From Peptoniphilus stercorisuis (GTDB lineage: Bacteria; Bacillota; Clostridia; Tissierellales; Peptoniphilaceae), in NCBI RefSeq assembly GCF_017874395.1, contig NZ_JAGGLJ010000017.1:1-38293 (forward strand): 38,293 nt of DNA, written 5' to 3'. A program made the position numbers and the translations under genes. Of the stretch, positions 14,754 through 22,278 are shown in pieces (position 1 is the stretch's first letter; every line of letters begins with the position of its first letter). The notes under the pieces are model-generated. The model was not told where the DNA came from. It made no database searches and saw only the letters and a program-made list of their open reading frames with translations.

Positions 14754-15641
14754 ATGGAAAATTTAAAAGATTATGGTTTAGTTTTAGAAATGGAAAACTT
14801 AAACAAATATACTAGTTTTCATATAGGAGGACCTGCAAAAGCTTTAGTCTTTCCTAGAGATGAAAAATCCTTAATAGAAATAATAAAAATTTGTAAATCA
14901 GAAAATTTAAAATATATAGTTTTAGGAAATTGCACAAATGTACTTGTATCTGATAAGGGCTATGATGGAGTAGTTATTATGCTAAAAAATGTCCTTGATA
15001 ATATTGATATAAATGAAGATACAATAGAAGCAGGAGCAGGAGCAACTTTAAGAAGTGTTGCAAATACAGCATTATCTTATAGTCTAACTGGATTTGAGTT
15101 TGCTCATGGAATTCCAGGATCAGTAGGTGGTGGTGTCATTATGAATGCTGGTGCCTATGATGGTGAATTAAAAGATATTGTTGAAAGTGTAAGAGTTTTA
15201 GATGATAATTTAAATATAATAGAACTTTCAAATGAAGATATGAATTTTTCATATAGAACAAGTGTTGCTCAAGAAAATAATTATATTGTATTATCTGCAA
15301 AGTTTAAATTAGTTAAGGGAGATTCTATAAAAATCAAAGAAAAAATGGATGATTTATGGAATAGAAGAGTTACTAAACAACCTTTAGAATGGCCTTCTGC
15401 TGGTTCTACATTTAGAAGACCTAAGGGATATTTTGCAGGAAAATTAATTGATGATTCTGGACTTCGTGGTTTTACACATGGAAATGCCAGTATTAGTGAT
15501 AAGCACTGTGGATTTGTAATAAATAAAGGTGGAGCTACTGCTAGAGAAGTTCGAGAGACTATAGAAACTGTTCAAAAAATTGTAAAAGACAATTATGGTG
15601 TTGAACTTAAACGTGAGGTTAAATATATAGGTGATAATTAA
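14754..15641 (+). CDS. murB: UDP-N-acetylenolpyruvoylglucosamine reductase MurB
   Basis: FAD enzyme that reduces UDP-GlcNAc-enolpyruvate to UDP-MurNAc in peptidoglycan precursor synthesis. It is 295 residues from ATG 14754, chosen because GAGGTG at 14744-14749 lies 4 nt upstream; a TTG at 14742 is in frame but overlaps that site. FAD-domain motifs include S-F-H-I-G-G-P-A-K-A, G-N-C-T-N-V-L-V-S-D-K-G, G-I-P-G-S-V-G-G-G-V-I-M-N-A-G-A-Y, and Y-R-T-S. The type II C-terminal part has P-S-A-G-S-T-F-R-R-P, G-x-L-I-D-x-S-G-L-R-G and H-C-G-F-V-I-N, where the Ser of S-A-G-S is the proton donor. It overlaps rapZ by one base (TAATG), so the operon is translationally coupled. Confidence 0.97.
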   Translation: MENLKDYGLVLEMENLNKYTSFHIGGPAKALVFPRDEKSLIEIIKICKSENLKYIVLGNCTNVLVSDKGYDGVVIMLKNVLDNIDINEDTIEAGAGATLRSVANTALSYSLTGFEFAHGIPGSVGGGVIMNAGAYDGELKDIVESVRVLDDNLNIIELSNEDMNFSYRTSVAQENNYIVLSAKFKLVKGDSIKIKEKMDDLWNRRVTKQPLEWPSAGSTFRRPKGYFAGKLIDDSGLRGFTHGNASISDKHCGFVINKGGATAREVRETIETVQKIVKDNYGVELKREVKYIGDN

Positions 15642-16489
15642 TGGAAATATTAGTTATAACAGGAATGAGTGGAGCAGGTAAATCTCAAGCATTAAATGCT
15701 CTTGAAGATCTTGGATATTTTTGTATGGATAATTTACCACCAGCTTTAATTCCAAAATTTGCAGAAATTGCATCAGCAACTGACTATATATCTAAAGTGG
15801 CTGTTGTAGTAGATGTAAGATCTGGAAGGTTTTTTGATGACTTATACTCATCTTTAGAAAAACTTAAAGAAATGGAAATAAATTATAAGATATTTTTCTT
15901 AGATGCAGATGAAGAAAAAATAATTAGAAGATATAAAGAAAAGAGAAGACCACATCCTTTAAATGAATCTATTGTAAAGGGATATAATCTTGAGGTTGAT
16001 TTATTAAGTGATATAAAGAAAAAATCAGATTATATAATAAATACAACAAATTATTCTATAAAAGATTTAAAAAAGAGTATTCGAGAAATATTAGAAGTAA
16101 AGGAAAAAAATGCACTTAAAATATCAATTAATTCCTTTGGATTTAAAAATGGAATATTACTTGATGCAGATATGGTTTTTGATGTTAGATTTTTGCCAAA
16201 TCCCTATTATTTAGATGATTTAAGAAAACTTGATGGAACTAATGAAGAAACTAAAGAATATGTAATGAAATGGGATGTTACAAAGGACTTTATAGACAAG
16301 TCTATTGATATGCTTGATTTTTTAATTCCAAATTATTTAAAAGAGGGAAAAAGTATATTAGTAGTAGGATATGGATGTACTGGTGGATTTCATAGATCTG
16401 TTGTAATAGCAAATGAAATAGGAAAAAGACTTAAAGTCTTAGGACATAATGTAGTAATATCACATAGGGACAAAGATATTTATGAATGA
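15641..16489 (+). CDS. rapZ: RNase adapter/nucleotide-binding protein RapZ (YvcJ)
   Basis: Nucleotide-binding P-loop protein. In E. coli RapZ controls decay of the GlmZ sRNA and so glucosamine-6-phosphate synthesis; in Firmicutes (YvcJ) the role is less clear. The 282-residue protein has Walker A G-M-S-G-A-G-K-S at residues 7-14, then the conserved C-M-D-N-L-P-P-A-L and D-V-R-S-G-R-F-F, T-K-R-R/E-K-R-R-P-H-P-L, and a C-terminal domain with F-D-V-R-F-L-P-N-P-Y and G-C-T-G-G-F-H-R-S-V. The residue before H-R-S is Phe here, where I recall Gln or Lys in Bacillus and E. coli. It sits between murB and yvcK, the usual Firmicute order, with overlapping ends. Confidence 0.95.
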   Translation: MEILVITGMSGAGKSQALNALEDLGYFCMDNLPPALIPKFAEIASATDYISKVAVVVDVRSGRFFDDLYSSLEKLKEMEINYKIFFLDADEEKIIRRYKEKRRPHPLNESIVKGYNLEVDLLSDIKKKSDYIINTTNYSIKDLKKSIREILEVKEKNALKISINSFGFKNGILLDADMVFDVRFLPNPYYLDDLRKLDGTNEETKEYVMKWDVTKDFIDKSIDMLDFLIPNYLKEGKSILVVGYGCTGGFHRSVVIANEIGKRLKVLGHNVVISHRDKDIYE

Positions 16490-17444
16490 AAAAATAGTTG
16501 TAATTGGCGGTGGAACTGGTATTTCAGCAATATTAAGAGGTGTAAAGAAATACAGTAAAAATATATCGGCAATTGTTGCAATGACAGATGATGGTGGAGG
16601 ATCTGGAATTTTAAGAAATGATCTTGGAATGCTTCCTCCAGGAGATGTTAGAAACTGTCTTGTTGCACTTGCTAATACTGAGCCTGCCATGGAGAAGTTA
16701 TTTCAATATAGATTTGATATGGGAAGTTTAGAAGGTCAAAATTTTGGAAATATTTTTATTGCAGCTCTTAATAATATATATGGAAGTTTTGATGCAGCTC
16801 TTCGTGAAATAGGAAATGTATTAAAAATTACAGGAAGAGTTATACCTGTTACACTTGATAATGTTCATTTAGTTGCAAAGTTTGCAAATGGAGATAAATG
16901 TCTTGGTGAATCTATAATTCCAAAAATGTGTTATAAATTAGATACAGAAATTTTAGAGGTAAGTTTATTTCCAGAAGTGCCAAATGCAAATAAAAAAGCC
17001 CTAGATGCAATACTTGAAGCTGATAAGGTGCTTTTAGGTCCTGGAAGTTTATATACATCTATAATTCCGAATTTAGTTGTTGACGGAATTAGTAAGGCAT
17101 TATATGATACTAAAGCTGAAAAAATATATATAGCAAATGCCATGACTCAAAGAGGAGAGACAAATAACTATTCTATAAAAGATCATATACTTGCAATAGA
17201 AAAACATAGTTTTAAAAATATAATAAATACTTGTCTTGTAAATGATCATGAAATTTCAAAGGATATATTAGATAAATATTTAGATAAAGACAAATCTAAA
17301 AGAATAGAACTTACAAAAACAGATATAGATTTTTTAAATAAAAGAAATATAAATTTAATTGTAGATGATTTTATTGAAGAAGTAGATGGCTTTGTAAGAC
17401 ATAGTGGAGAGAAAGTAGCTAGACAAGTTATAAATGAAGCTTAA
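16482..17444 (+). CDS. yvcK: Gluconeogenesis factor YvcK/GlmR (CofD-like)
   Basis: UDP-GlcNAc-binding regulator of carbon flow into cell-wall precursors, needed for normal morphology on gluconeogenic carbon in Bacillus. The 320-residue protein has the N-terminal G-G-G-T-G nucleotide loop (residues 8-12), V-A-M-T-D-D-G-G-G-S-G-I-L-R, L-P-P-G-D-V-R-N-C-L-V-A-L, G-Q-N-F-G-N-I-F-I-A-A-L, and later L-G-P-G-S-L-Y-T-S-I-I-P-N-L and N-A-M-T-Q-R-G-E-T. These are the CofD-like signatures of this family. It overlaps rapZ by 8 nt. The usual third partner whiA is not next; fni follows from its own promoter. Confidence 0.95.
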   Translation: MNEKIVVIGGGTGISAILRGVKKYSKNISAIVAMTDDGGGSGILRNDLGMLPPGDVRNCLVALANTEPAMEKLFQYRFDMGSLEGQNFGNIFIAALNNIYGSFDAALREIGNVLKITGRVIPVTLDNVHLVAKFANGDKCLGESIIPKMCYKLDTEILEVSLFPEVPNANKKALDAILEADKVLLGPGSLYTSIIPNLVVDGISKALYDTKAEKIYIANAMTQRGETNNYSIKDHILAIEKHSFKNIINTCLVNDHEISKDILDKYLDKDKSKRIELTKTDIDFLNKRNINLIVDDFIEEVDGFVRHSGEKVARQVINEA

Positions 17445-17475
17445 TGTTGTAAAAATACAACAACAATGGTATTAT
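17445..17475 (+). promoter_or_regulatory. fni promoter overlapped by an inverted repeat
   Basis: TTGTAA (17447-17452), 17 bp spacer, TATTAT (17470-17475) with TGG just before it (extended -10). A 7-bp inverted repeat TGTTGTA-AAAA-TACAACA (17445-17462) covers the -35 box. No U-run follows, so it is not a normal terminator for yvcK; operator or processing hairpin are both possible. Confidence 0.5.
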
Positions 17476-17500
17476 TTAAACATTGAGAAGGAGTGTAAGA

Positions 17501-18523
17501 ATGAGAAAGTATAGAAAGAGAGAGCACATAGAAAATTATCTAAGGACTACATTTGTAGGTAATCCTATGTTTGAAGACGTATTTTTATATCACAATTCAC
17601 TTCCTGAGTGTGACTTCTATGAAATAGATACATCTACAACATTTCTAAATAAAAAAGTAGATTTTCCACTTATGATAAATGCAATGACAGGTGGAAGTGA
17701 TTTTTCTGAAGATATTAATGAATCTCTTGCAGAAGTTGCAAGAAAATTTAATATTCCAATGGCAGTTGGATCAGAAACAATAGCACTTGAAGATGAAGAT
17801 GCTAAAAAATCCTTTTCTATAGTAAGACAGATTATGGGAGATGGAATTGTACTTGCAAACTTAAGTGGACGTGCAAGCGTTGAAGATGCTAAGCGTGCAA
17901 TAGAAGTTGTTCAAGCTGATGGAATTCAAATACATTTAAATCCAGCCCAAGAACTTGCAATGGATGAGGGAGATAGATCCTTTAAAAATATATTAGATAA
18001 TATAGAAAGTATTGTAAAGGGAGTAGAAGTTCCTGTAATAGTAAAAGAAGTTGGTTTTGGAATATCACAAGATGTTGCAAAAAGACTTTATAGTGTTGGA
18101 GTTAGAAATATTGATGTATCAGGTTTTGGTGGTACAAACTTTTTAGAAGTAGAAAATTTAAGAGCACCAGAAAACGATCTATCAGAATTGTATTCCTGGG
18201 GAATACCAACAGCTATGAGCTTAATTGAAGTTTCAGCACTAAATTATGATGAACTTAGTATTATTTCATCAGGTGGAGTAAAAAGCTCACTTGATGTAGT
18301 AAAAAGTATAGTCCTTGGAGCATCAATGGTTGGAATAAGTGGAGAAATCTTAACTTATCTAATACATGGTGGATATGAATATACAATGCAATATATTGAA
18401 AATTTAATATATAAATGTAAGATGATTATGACACTTACAGGAGCAAAAAACATTTCAGAATTAAAAAATTTAGACTATAAAGTAACAGGAAAATTAAGAG
18501 AACTTGTAGACTATGATAAATAA
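17501..18523 (+). CDS. fni: Type 2 isopentenyl-diphosphate delta-isomerase
   Basis: FMN- and NADPH-dependent enzyme that interconverts isopentenyl and dimethylallyl diphosphate. It is 340 residues from ATG 17501, set by GAAGGAG; a TTG at 17483 is in frame but lies upstream of the ribosome-binding site. The TIM-barrel motifs are clear: R-K-R-E-H-I near the start, P-L-M-I-N-A-M-T-G-G, N-I-P-M-A-V-G-S-E, G-I-Q-I-H-L-N-P-A-Q-E, V-I-V-K-E-V-G-F-G-I, D-V-S-G-F-G-G-T-N-F, S-S-G-G-V-K and L-G-A-S-M-V-G-I-S-G. Type 2 isomerases often accompany the mevalonate pathway, but no other pathway gene is nearby. It appears monocistronic, with its own promoter and terminator. Confidence 0.95.
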   Translation: MRKYRKREHIENYLRTTFVGNPMFEDVFLYHNSLPECDFYEIDTSTTFLNKKVDFPLMINAMTGGSDFSEDINESLAEVARKFNIPMAVGSETIALEDEDAKKSFSIVRQIMGDGIVLANLSGRASVEDAKRAIEVVQADGIQIHLNPAQELAMDEGDRSFKNILDNIESIVKGVEVPVIVKEVGFGISQDVAKRLYSVGVRNIDVSGFGGTNFLEVENLRAPENDLSELYSWGIPTAMSLIEVSALNYDELSIISSGGVKSSLDVVKSIVLGASMVGISGEILTYLIHGGYEYTMQYIENLIYKCKMIMTLTGAKNISELKNLDYKVTGKLRELVDYDK

Positions 18524-18528
18524 AATTT

Positions 18529-18556
18529 AAGGACTATCTAGGATAGTCTTTTTTTT
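18529..18556 (+). terminator. Terminator after fni
   Basis: Stem GACTATC / GATAGTC with a TAG loop, extended on both sides by A-T pairs and followed by T8. Confidence 0.88.
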
Positions 18557-18575
18557 GTAGAAAAAAGAGGATAAA

Positions 18576-18935
18576 ATGAAAGAAAATATAAAATAAACAA
18601 TATATAAACTAGAAAATAATTTAATAAATAATGATTTAAGAGTAGATAAAGACTTCTTAGATGAAATATTACATAAAGACTATATGGAAGTAGGAAGTTC
18701 TTAAAATATATATAAGAGAAGATTACTTTAATGAAGATTTAGCAGGAATAAGATATTTAGAAATAAGTGATTTTTCCATAGATATCTTAAAAGAAGATTT
18801 AATAATATCTCACTATATAGTAAAAGATAATGAAAGAAAAAATATGACAATTAGAACATCTATTTGGAAAAATGAAGATAATAAATAGAAGATTGTTTTC
18901 ATCAAGAAACAGTGTCAAAGGATAAATATAAATAA
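18576..18935 (+). pseudogene. Decayed NTF2-like (DUF4440-type) protein gene
   Basis: No intact frame, but the three-frame reading reconstructs a typical DUF4440 protein of about 115 residues. It runs L-E-N-N-L-I-N, then D-K-D-F-L-D-E-I-L-H-K-D-Y-M-E-V-G-S-S, then Y-x-R-E-D-Y-F, R-Y-L-E-I-S-D-F-S-I-D-I-L, I-I-S-H-Y-I-V, and R-T-S-I-W-K, ending in a broken K-I-V-F-H-Q-E-T. Lesions: an in-frame TAA at 18594-18596, a frameshift near 18700 (after G-S-S), a TAG where Trp is expected just before K-I-V-F, and a one-base loss in the T-run inside V-F-H. A start ATG with GAGG upstream remains. In intact relatives the domain is a small NTF2-fold, often of unknown substrate. Multiple lesions make this a true pseudogene and not a sequencing slip. 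Confidence 0.75.
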
Positions 18936-18969
18936 ATTAACTAGATGTTTTTAATTATCTAGTTAATTT
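18934..18969 (-). terminator. Hairpin at the end of the cation-efflux pseudogene
   Basis: 13-bp perfect arms AAATTAACTAGAT / ATCTAGTTAATTT with a 10-nt loop. It overlaps the end of the minus-strand gene; the tail on that strand (ATTTATATTT) is AT-rich but not a clean U-run, so terminator function is only likely. Confidence 0.4.
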
Positions 18970-19823
18970 GGTCGAAATTCAATATCAATATCTAAATTAT
19001 TATAAGAATGAGCTATATTATTTTTTATAGAATTTAATATTTTATTACTTTCATTAATAGTTAAATCGCCATTTAAATAGGCACTATCAGAGCAGTAATA
19101 TTTATTATTTCCATAATTGTGTATCATAATATCATGAACAGAAGAAATCTTAGGTTCTGAAAGTATAATATCTGACAGATTCTTAGTTAAATCTAAATTT
19201 TCATGATTTCCAATTAAAAGTTTAGAAATATCAAGCATTGTCTTAAAACCTGTAAAAATTATTAAAGCTGAAATAATAATTCCCATATATCCATTTAAAT
19301 TAATATCTGAAAAATTTGAAATAATATAAGAAATTAAAGTTGCAGTACTAATTAACTTATCTGAAAAACTATCTTAATACAAAGCTCTTAATGTTATAGA
19401 ATTAATTTTTTTTGAAGTGATTTTACTTTGTATTCCAATTATAAATTTTGAAATAATTGAAAAAATTAAAACTATTAAAGCACTATTATTAAAGATAATA
19501 TTATTACTATTAAAATTTATAGTAGTATATTTAATAAGTTCTATTCCAACAGAAATAGTAATTAAAGAAACTATAAAACCAGCTAAATATTCAGCACGAC
19601 CATATCCAAAAGGATAGTAGTGATTATTTTTCTTTTTGGCAAATCTAAAGCCAATTATAGAAAGTATAAAAGACAAGCTATCTAACAAATTATTAAAAGC
19701 CTCTGCAATTATTGCACTACTATTTGTAATAATACCTACAAAGAGTTTTGTTATAAATAAAATTATATTTATTATAGTGCCAAATATACTAAGTTTTATA
19801 CCTTTATTTTCACGATTATTCAT
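18963..19823 (-). pseudogene. Cation diffusion facilitator (CDF) transporter gene with one in-frame stop
   Basis: The frame from ATG 19823 to the stop at 18963 is continuous except for one TAA at 19374-19376. Without it the product is about 286 residues: cytoplasmic start, TM1-TM2 with A-E-A-F-N-N-L-L-D-S-L-S, F-G-Y-G-R-A-E-Y, TM3-TM4, TM5 with D-S-F-S-D directly after the stop, TM6, and a cytoplasmic C-terminal domain with S-S-V-H-D-I-M-I-H-N-Y-G. The N-x3-D / D-x3-D metal-site pattern in TM2 and TM5 is visible; the metal (Mn, Fe or Zn) cannot be told. It is co-directional with and 13 nt after the MarR gene, so probably its partner. The stop falls between TM4 and TM5, so the short product (149 residues) would lack half of the metal site. 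Alternatives are recent loss, readthrough, or a base-call error. Confidence 0.8.
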
Positions 19824-19836
19824 ATTTCACCTCTAT

Positions 19837-20253
19837 TTATAGACTTTCATTGATTTTTTTTAATAAAGAATATAAATTTTCTTTTTCATCTTCATTAAGA
19901 GATTTAAATATTGATTTTTCATTTTCATCTCTTATTTTTGTTATATTTTTTAATTCTTCCTTGCCCTTATCAGTAATAAATAATCTAATAATTCTAAGAT
20001 CCGTATCATCTTTTTTTCTATATATTAAATCTTTATTTTTTAGCTTGCTCACTAGTTCTGTCATAGAAGATGCTTTAATATTAATAATACTTGCAATTTC
20101 TTTTTGAATTATCCCTGGATTACTATTAATAATTTCAAGAATATTTATTTGAGCATGAGACAAATTTAAATCTTGAGATAGGGAATTGTGAGATATATTT
20201 CTCATAATATTATTTATTTTTCTAATTTCACTATATAATTTTTTATCAATCAT
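19837..20253 (-). CDS. MarR-family transcriptional regulator
   Basis: Winged-helix DNA-binding regulator. It is 138 residues from ATG 20253, set by GGAGG 5 nt upstream. Family features include L-S-L-S... style N-terminal dimer helices, L-N-L-S-H-A-Q-I-N-I-L-E-I-I near residue 35, the recognition region I-Q-K-E-I-A-S-I-I-N-I-K-A-S-S-M-T-E-L-V-S-K-L, and the wing K-D-D-T-D-L-R-I-I-R-L-F-I-T-D-K-G-K-E, corresponding to the usual D-x-R. No Cys or obvious metal-binding cluster is seen. It precedes the broken CDF transporter in the same direction, and a GGTACC-centred palindrome lies just upstream, so autoregulation and control of the transporter are likely. Confidence 0.9.
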   Translation of the reverse strand: MIDKKLYSEIRKINNIMRNISHNSLSQDLNLSHAQINILEIINSNPGIIQKEIASIINIKASSMTELVSKLKNKDLIYRKKDDTDLRIIRLFITDKGKEELKNITKIRDENEKSIFKSLNEDEKENLYSLLKKINESL

Positions 20254-20274
20254 AATATCCTCCAAAAATATACT

Positions 20275-20321
20275 TAGGTACCAAACTATTATTATAATAT
20301 CATTTTTAATATTTTTGTCAA
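20275..20321 (-). promoter_or_regulatory. marR promoter and candidate MarR operator
   Basis: On the minus strand TTGACA (20316-20321) is followed after 16 bp by TATTAT (20294-20299). Just downstream, near the expected transcription start, is the near-palindrome TTGGTACCTA (20275-20284; perfect GGTACC core). Placement suits repression by the product of the gene itself. Confidence 0.55.
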
Positions 20322-20461
20322 TTGAATATTAATTTTAAAAATAATGATATTTATTTATCAAAATATGTTATTATAATAATACATTTTTAATATAAAAATA
20401 TTTTTTCTAATTATATATTATTAGAAAAGATGTATAGAAAATAGTTTTAAAAGGTGATTGT

Positions 20462-20782
20462 ATGAAAAAGTACACTGTTTTAATAGTCTATACTCTAGTT
20501 AGTTTAATTGCTCTAAGTTATATATACCTAGAAGTAGAAGATAGAGCTAATGGCTTTATAGTAGGATATAGTGTAGAAAAAAAGGACGAACTCTTTGACA
20601 ATTTAAATGAAGATGAAATAAATAATCTTGTAAGAGATATTTCAGATAATTTAGTTAAGAGAAAAAGTGCCACGAAAAAAAATCAAGAAATGGCAATAGA
20701 CAAGTTTAAGAAAAGAGGACTAATAGACAGTAAGGAAGAAGAAAATTTCATTAGAAGAAATTTAATTATTGAAATTAATTAA
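20462..20782 (+). CDS. Small single-pass membrane or exported protein, unknown function
   Basis: No family recognised. The 106-residue protein starts MKKYT, followed by a hydrophobic segment (about residues 5-23) that could be a signal anchor, and then a soluble, highly charged helical part (N-E-D-E-I-N-N-L-V-R-D, K-K-N-Q-E-M-A-I-D-K-F-K-K-R-G). There is no Cys lipobox. AAGGTGAT precedes the ATG. Its stop codon lies inside an AATT tetranucleotide repeat, and a terminator palindrome follows. It is divergent from the marR gene across about 200 bp of AT-rich DNA. Confidence 0.6.
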   Translation: MKKYTVLIVYTLVSLIALSYIYLEVEDRANGFIVGYSVEKKDELFDNLNEDEINNLVRDISDNLVKRKSATKKNQEMAIDKFKKRGLIDSKEEENFIRRNLIIEIN

Positions 20783-20794
20783 TTAATTAATTAA
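20773..20794. repeat. Short tandem repeat (AATT)5
   Basis: Five consecutive AATT units starting inside the last codons of the preceding gene and running up to the terminator. Slippage by one unit would shift the frame but would still meet a TAA at once, so the protein end would hardly change. Confidence 0.8.
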
Positions 20795-20795
20795 T

Positions 20796-20827
20796 AAAAG
20801 TACAGTTTAAACTGTACTTTTATTTTT
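20796..20827. terminator. Bidirectional terminator between the 106-residue gene and thiE
   Basis: Perfect 26-base palindrome (13-bp arms, half-site AAAAGTACAGTTT) followed by ATTTTTT; the thiE stop codon lies inside it. It serves both converging genes. Confidence 0.88.
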
Positions 20828-21451
20828 TATCATATTAGAAATTTTTTCTTTAAATTCCTTTGTATATTCTCTTGGATTTTCAGATTTCATTATTGCAGAA
20901 ACTGTGCAAATACCATTAATATTACTATTTTCTAAAACTTTATAATTAATATCATTAATTCCACCAATTGCAAATACTGGAATATTAGTATTATCACAAA
21001 TTTCATTAAGAGTTGAGATTTTAGTAATTATAGTTTTAACTTTTGTTGTTGTATTAAAAATTGCTCCAACTCCAAGATAATCTGCACCATCATTTTCTGC
21101 TTCAATTGCTTGAGATAGAGTTTTTGTAGTTGAACCAATAATCTTGTCTTTTCCAAGAATTTTTCTTGCGTATTTTATATTAATATCATCTTGACCTAAG
21201 TGAATACCACTGGCATCTACAATAAGTGCAATGTCTATTCTATCATCAATTATAAGTGGAGTATTATATTTATCTGTTAAATTTTTAATCTTAAAGGCAA
21301 TATCTAAAAACTCTCTATCAGATTTTGTCTTTTCTCTTAATTGAATTAAATCTACTCCACCAATTAATGCTTCTTCAACAATATTTAAAAATTTATCTTC
21401 TTCTAAATCACTACTATCTGTTATAAAATAAAGTGCTTGATTAAATTTCAT
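20807..21451 (-). CDS. thiE: Thiamine-phosphate synthase ThiE
   Basis: Joins HMP-PP and thiazole phosphate to form thiamine phosphate. The 214-residue TIM-barrel protein shows A-L-Y-F-I-T-D-S, G-G-V-D-L-I-Q-L-R-E-K, L-I-I-D-D-R-I-D-I-A, D-A-S-G-I-H-L-G-Q-D-D, I-I-G-S-T-T-K-T, G-A-D-Y-L-G-V-G-A-I-F-N-T-T-T-K and V-F-A-I-G-G-I-N, all standard for the family. AAGGAG precedes the ATG, and the gap to thiM is 2 nt. It is last in the thiW-thiM-thiE operon, so it receives the thiazole phosphate made by ThiM and needs HMP-PP from elsewhere: no thiC or thiD is seen here. Confidence 0.97.
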   Translation of the reverse strand: MKFNQALYFITDSSDLEEDKFLNIVEEALIGGVDLIQLREKTKSDREFLDIAFKIKNLTDKYNTPLIIDDRIDIALIVDASGIHLGQDDINIKYARKILGKDKIIGSTTKTLSQAIEAENDGADYLGVGAIFNTTTKVKTIITKISTLNEICDNTNIPVFAIGGINDINYKVLENSNINGICTVSAIMKSENPREYTKEFKEKISNMIKNKSTV

Positions 21452-21453
21452 AA

Positions 21454-22278
21454 TTACTCCTTATATATTAAAAAGTTTGAATATTTTAAAATATCCTCAT
21501 TAGAAATATTATAAATATTATCTAAAAACTCCACCAAAAAACTTCCAGGTCCTTTTGCATTTTGAGAAAGTTCTGCTGCTATATTTATTATTAAAGTAGA
21601 TAATAGTACAGACTCAATATTTTTTGAAACAGATAAAAAGCAAGATACAATATTTGTAAGCATACATCCAGATCCTGTAATATTAGATAGTTTTTCGCTA
21701 CCATTTTTAACAATATAAGTTTTATCTGAATTTGAAATAATATCATATTTTCCAGTTATCAAAACTATCGAATTAGTTTTATTAGATAAATTCTTTGCAA
21801 TTTTAACTGAATTATCTAAATTATTTAAATTTATTTTATCTTTTTCTCCAACATCTACTCCCTTGGGATTTGATTTTAAATTTAGAAAAGATTTAATTTC
21901 AGACATATTTCCTTTAATTACATTAGGTTTATAATTATTTATTATATTTTTAGAAAGATTAAGTCTTAAGTCACTAATACCAACGCCAACTAAGTCAATA
22001 ATAAAGGGAATATTATTTTCATAGGCAGTTTTTGAAGAAATTTCAATAGATTTAATTCTTGCATCTGTAATATTTCCAAGATTAATAGCAAGTGCATCAC
22101 TTTTTTTAGTAATATTAGAAACTTCAAGGGGATGCTCTGCCATTATTGGTTTTGCACCTAATGCAATTATTACATTTGCACATTGATTTATGGAAATTGG
22201 ATTTGTAATTGAGTGAATAAGTGGAGAGTTTTCTAATAATTTATTTCTCATGTATAATATTTCTTTTAGATTTTGCAT
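21454..22278 (-). CDS. thiM: Hydroxyethylthiazole kinase ThiM
   Basis: Phosphorylates salvaged hydroxyethylthiazole. The 274-residue ribokinase-like protein has P-L-I-H-S-I-T-N-P-I-S-I-N-Q-C-A-N, G-A-K-P-I-M-A-E-H-P near the start, V-G-V-G-I-S-D-L-R, N-V-I-K-G-N-M-S-E-I, and the catalytic N-I-T-G-S-G-C-M-L-T loop with its Cys. AGGAG 8 nt upstream supports ATG 22278. That start lies inside the end of thiW (38-nt overlap in a different frame), so the two are translationally coupled. Together with ThiW this makes a thiazole uptake-and-capture pair. Confidence 0.96.
   Translation of the reverse strand: MQNLKEILYMRNKLLENSPLIHSITNPISINQCANVIIALGAKPIMAEHPLEVSNITKKSDALAINLGNITDARIKSIEISSKTAYENNIPFIIDLVGVGISDLRLNLSKNIINNYKPNVIKGNMSEIKSFLNLKSNPKGVDVGEKDKINLNNLDNSVKIAKNLSNKTNSIVLITGKYDIISNSDKTYIVKNGSEKLSNITGSGCMLTNIVSCFLSVSKNIESVLLSTLIINIAAELSQNAKGPGSFLVEFLDNIYNISNEDILKYSNFLIYKE

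Noticed and set aside
17445-17462. The inverted repeat after yvcK as a terminator
   Set aside because: No U-run follows and it overlaps a good -35 box, so an operator or processing hairpin is more likely.
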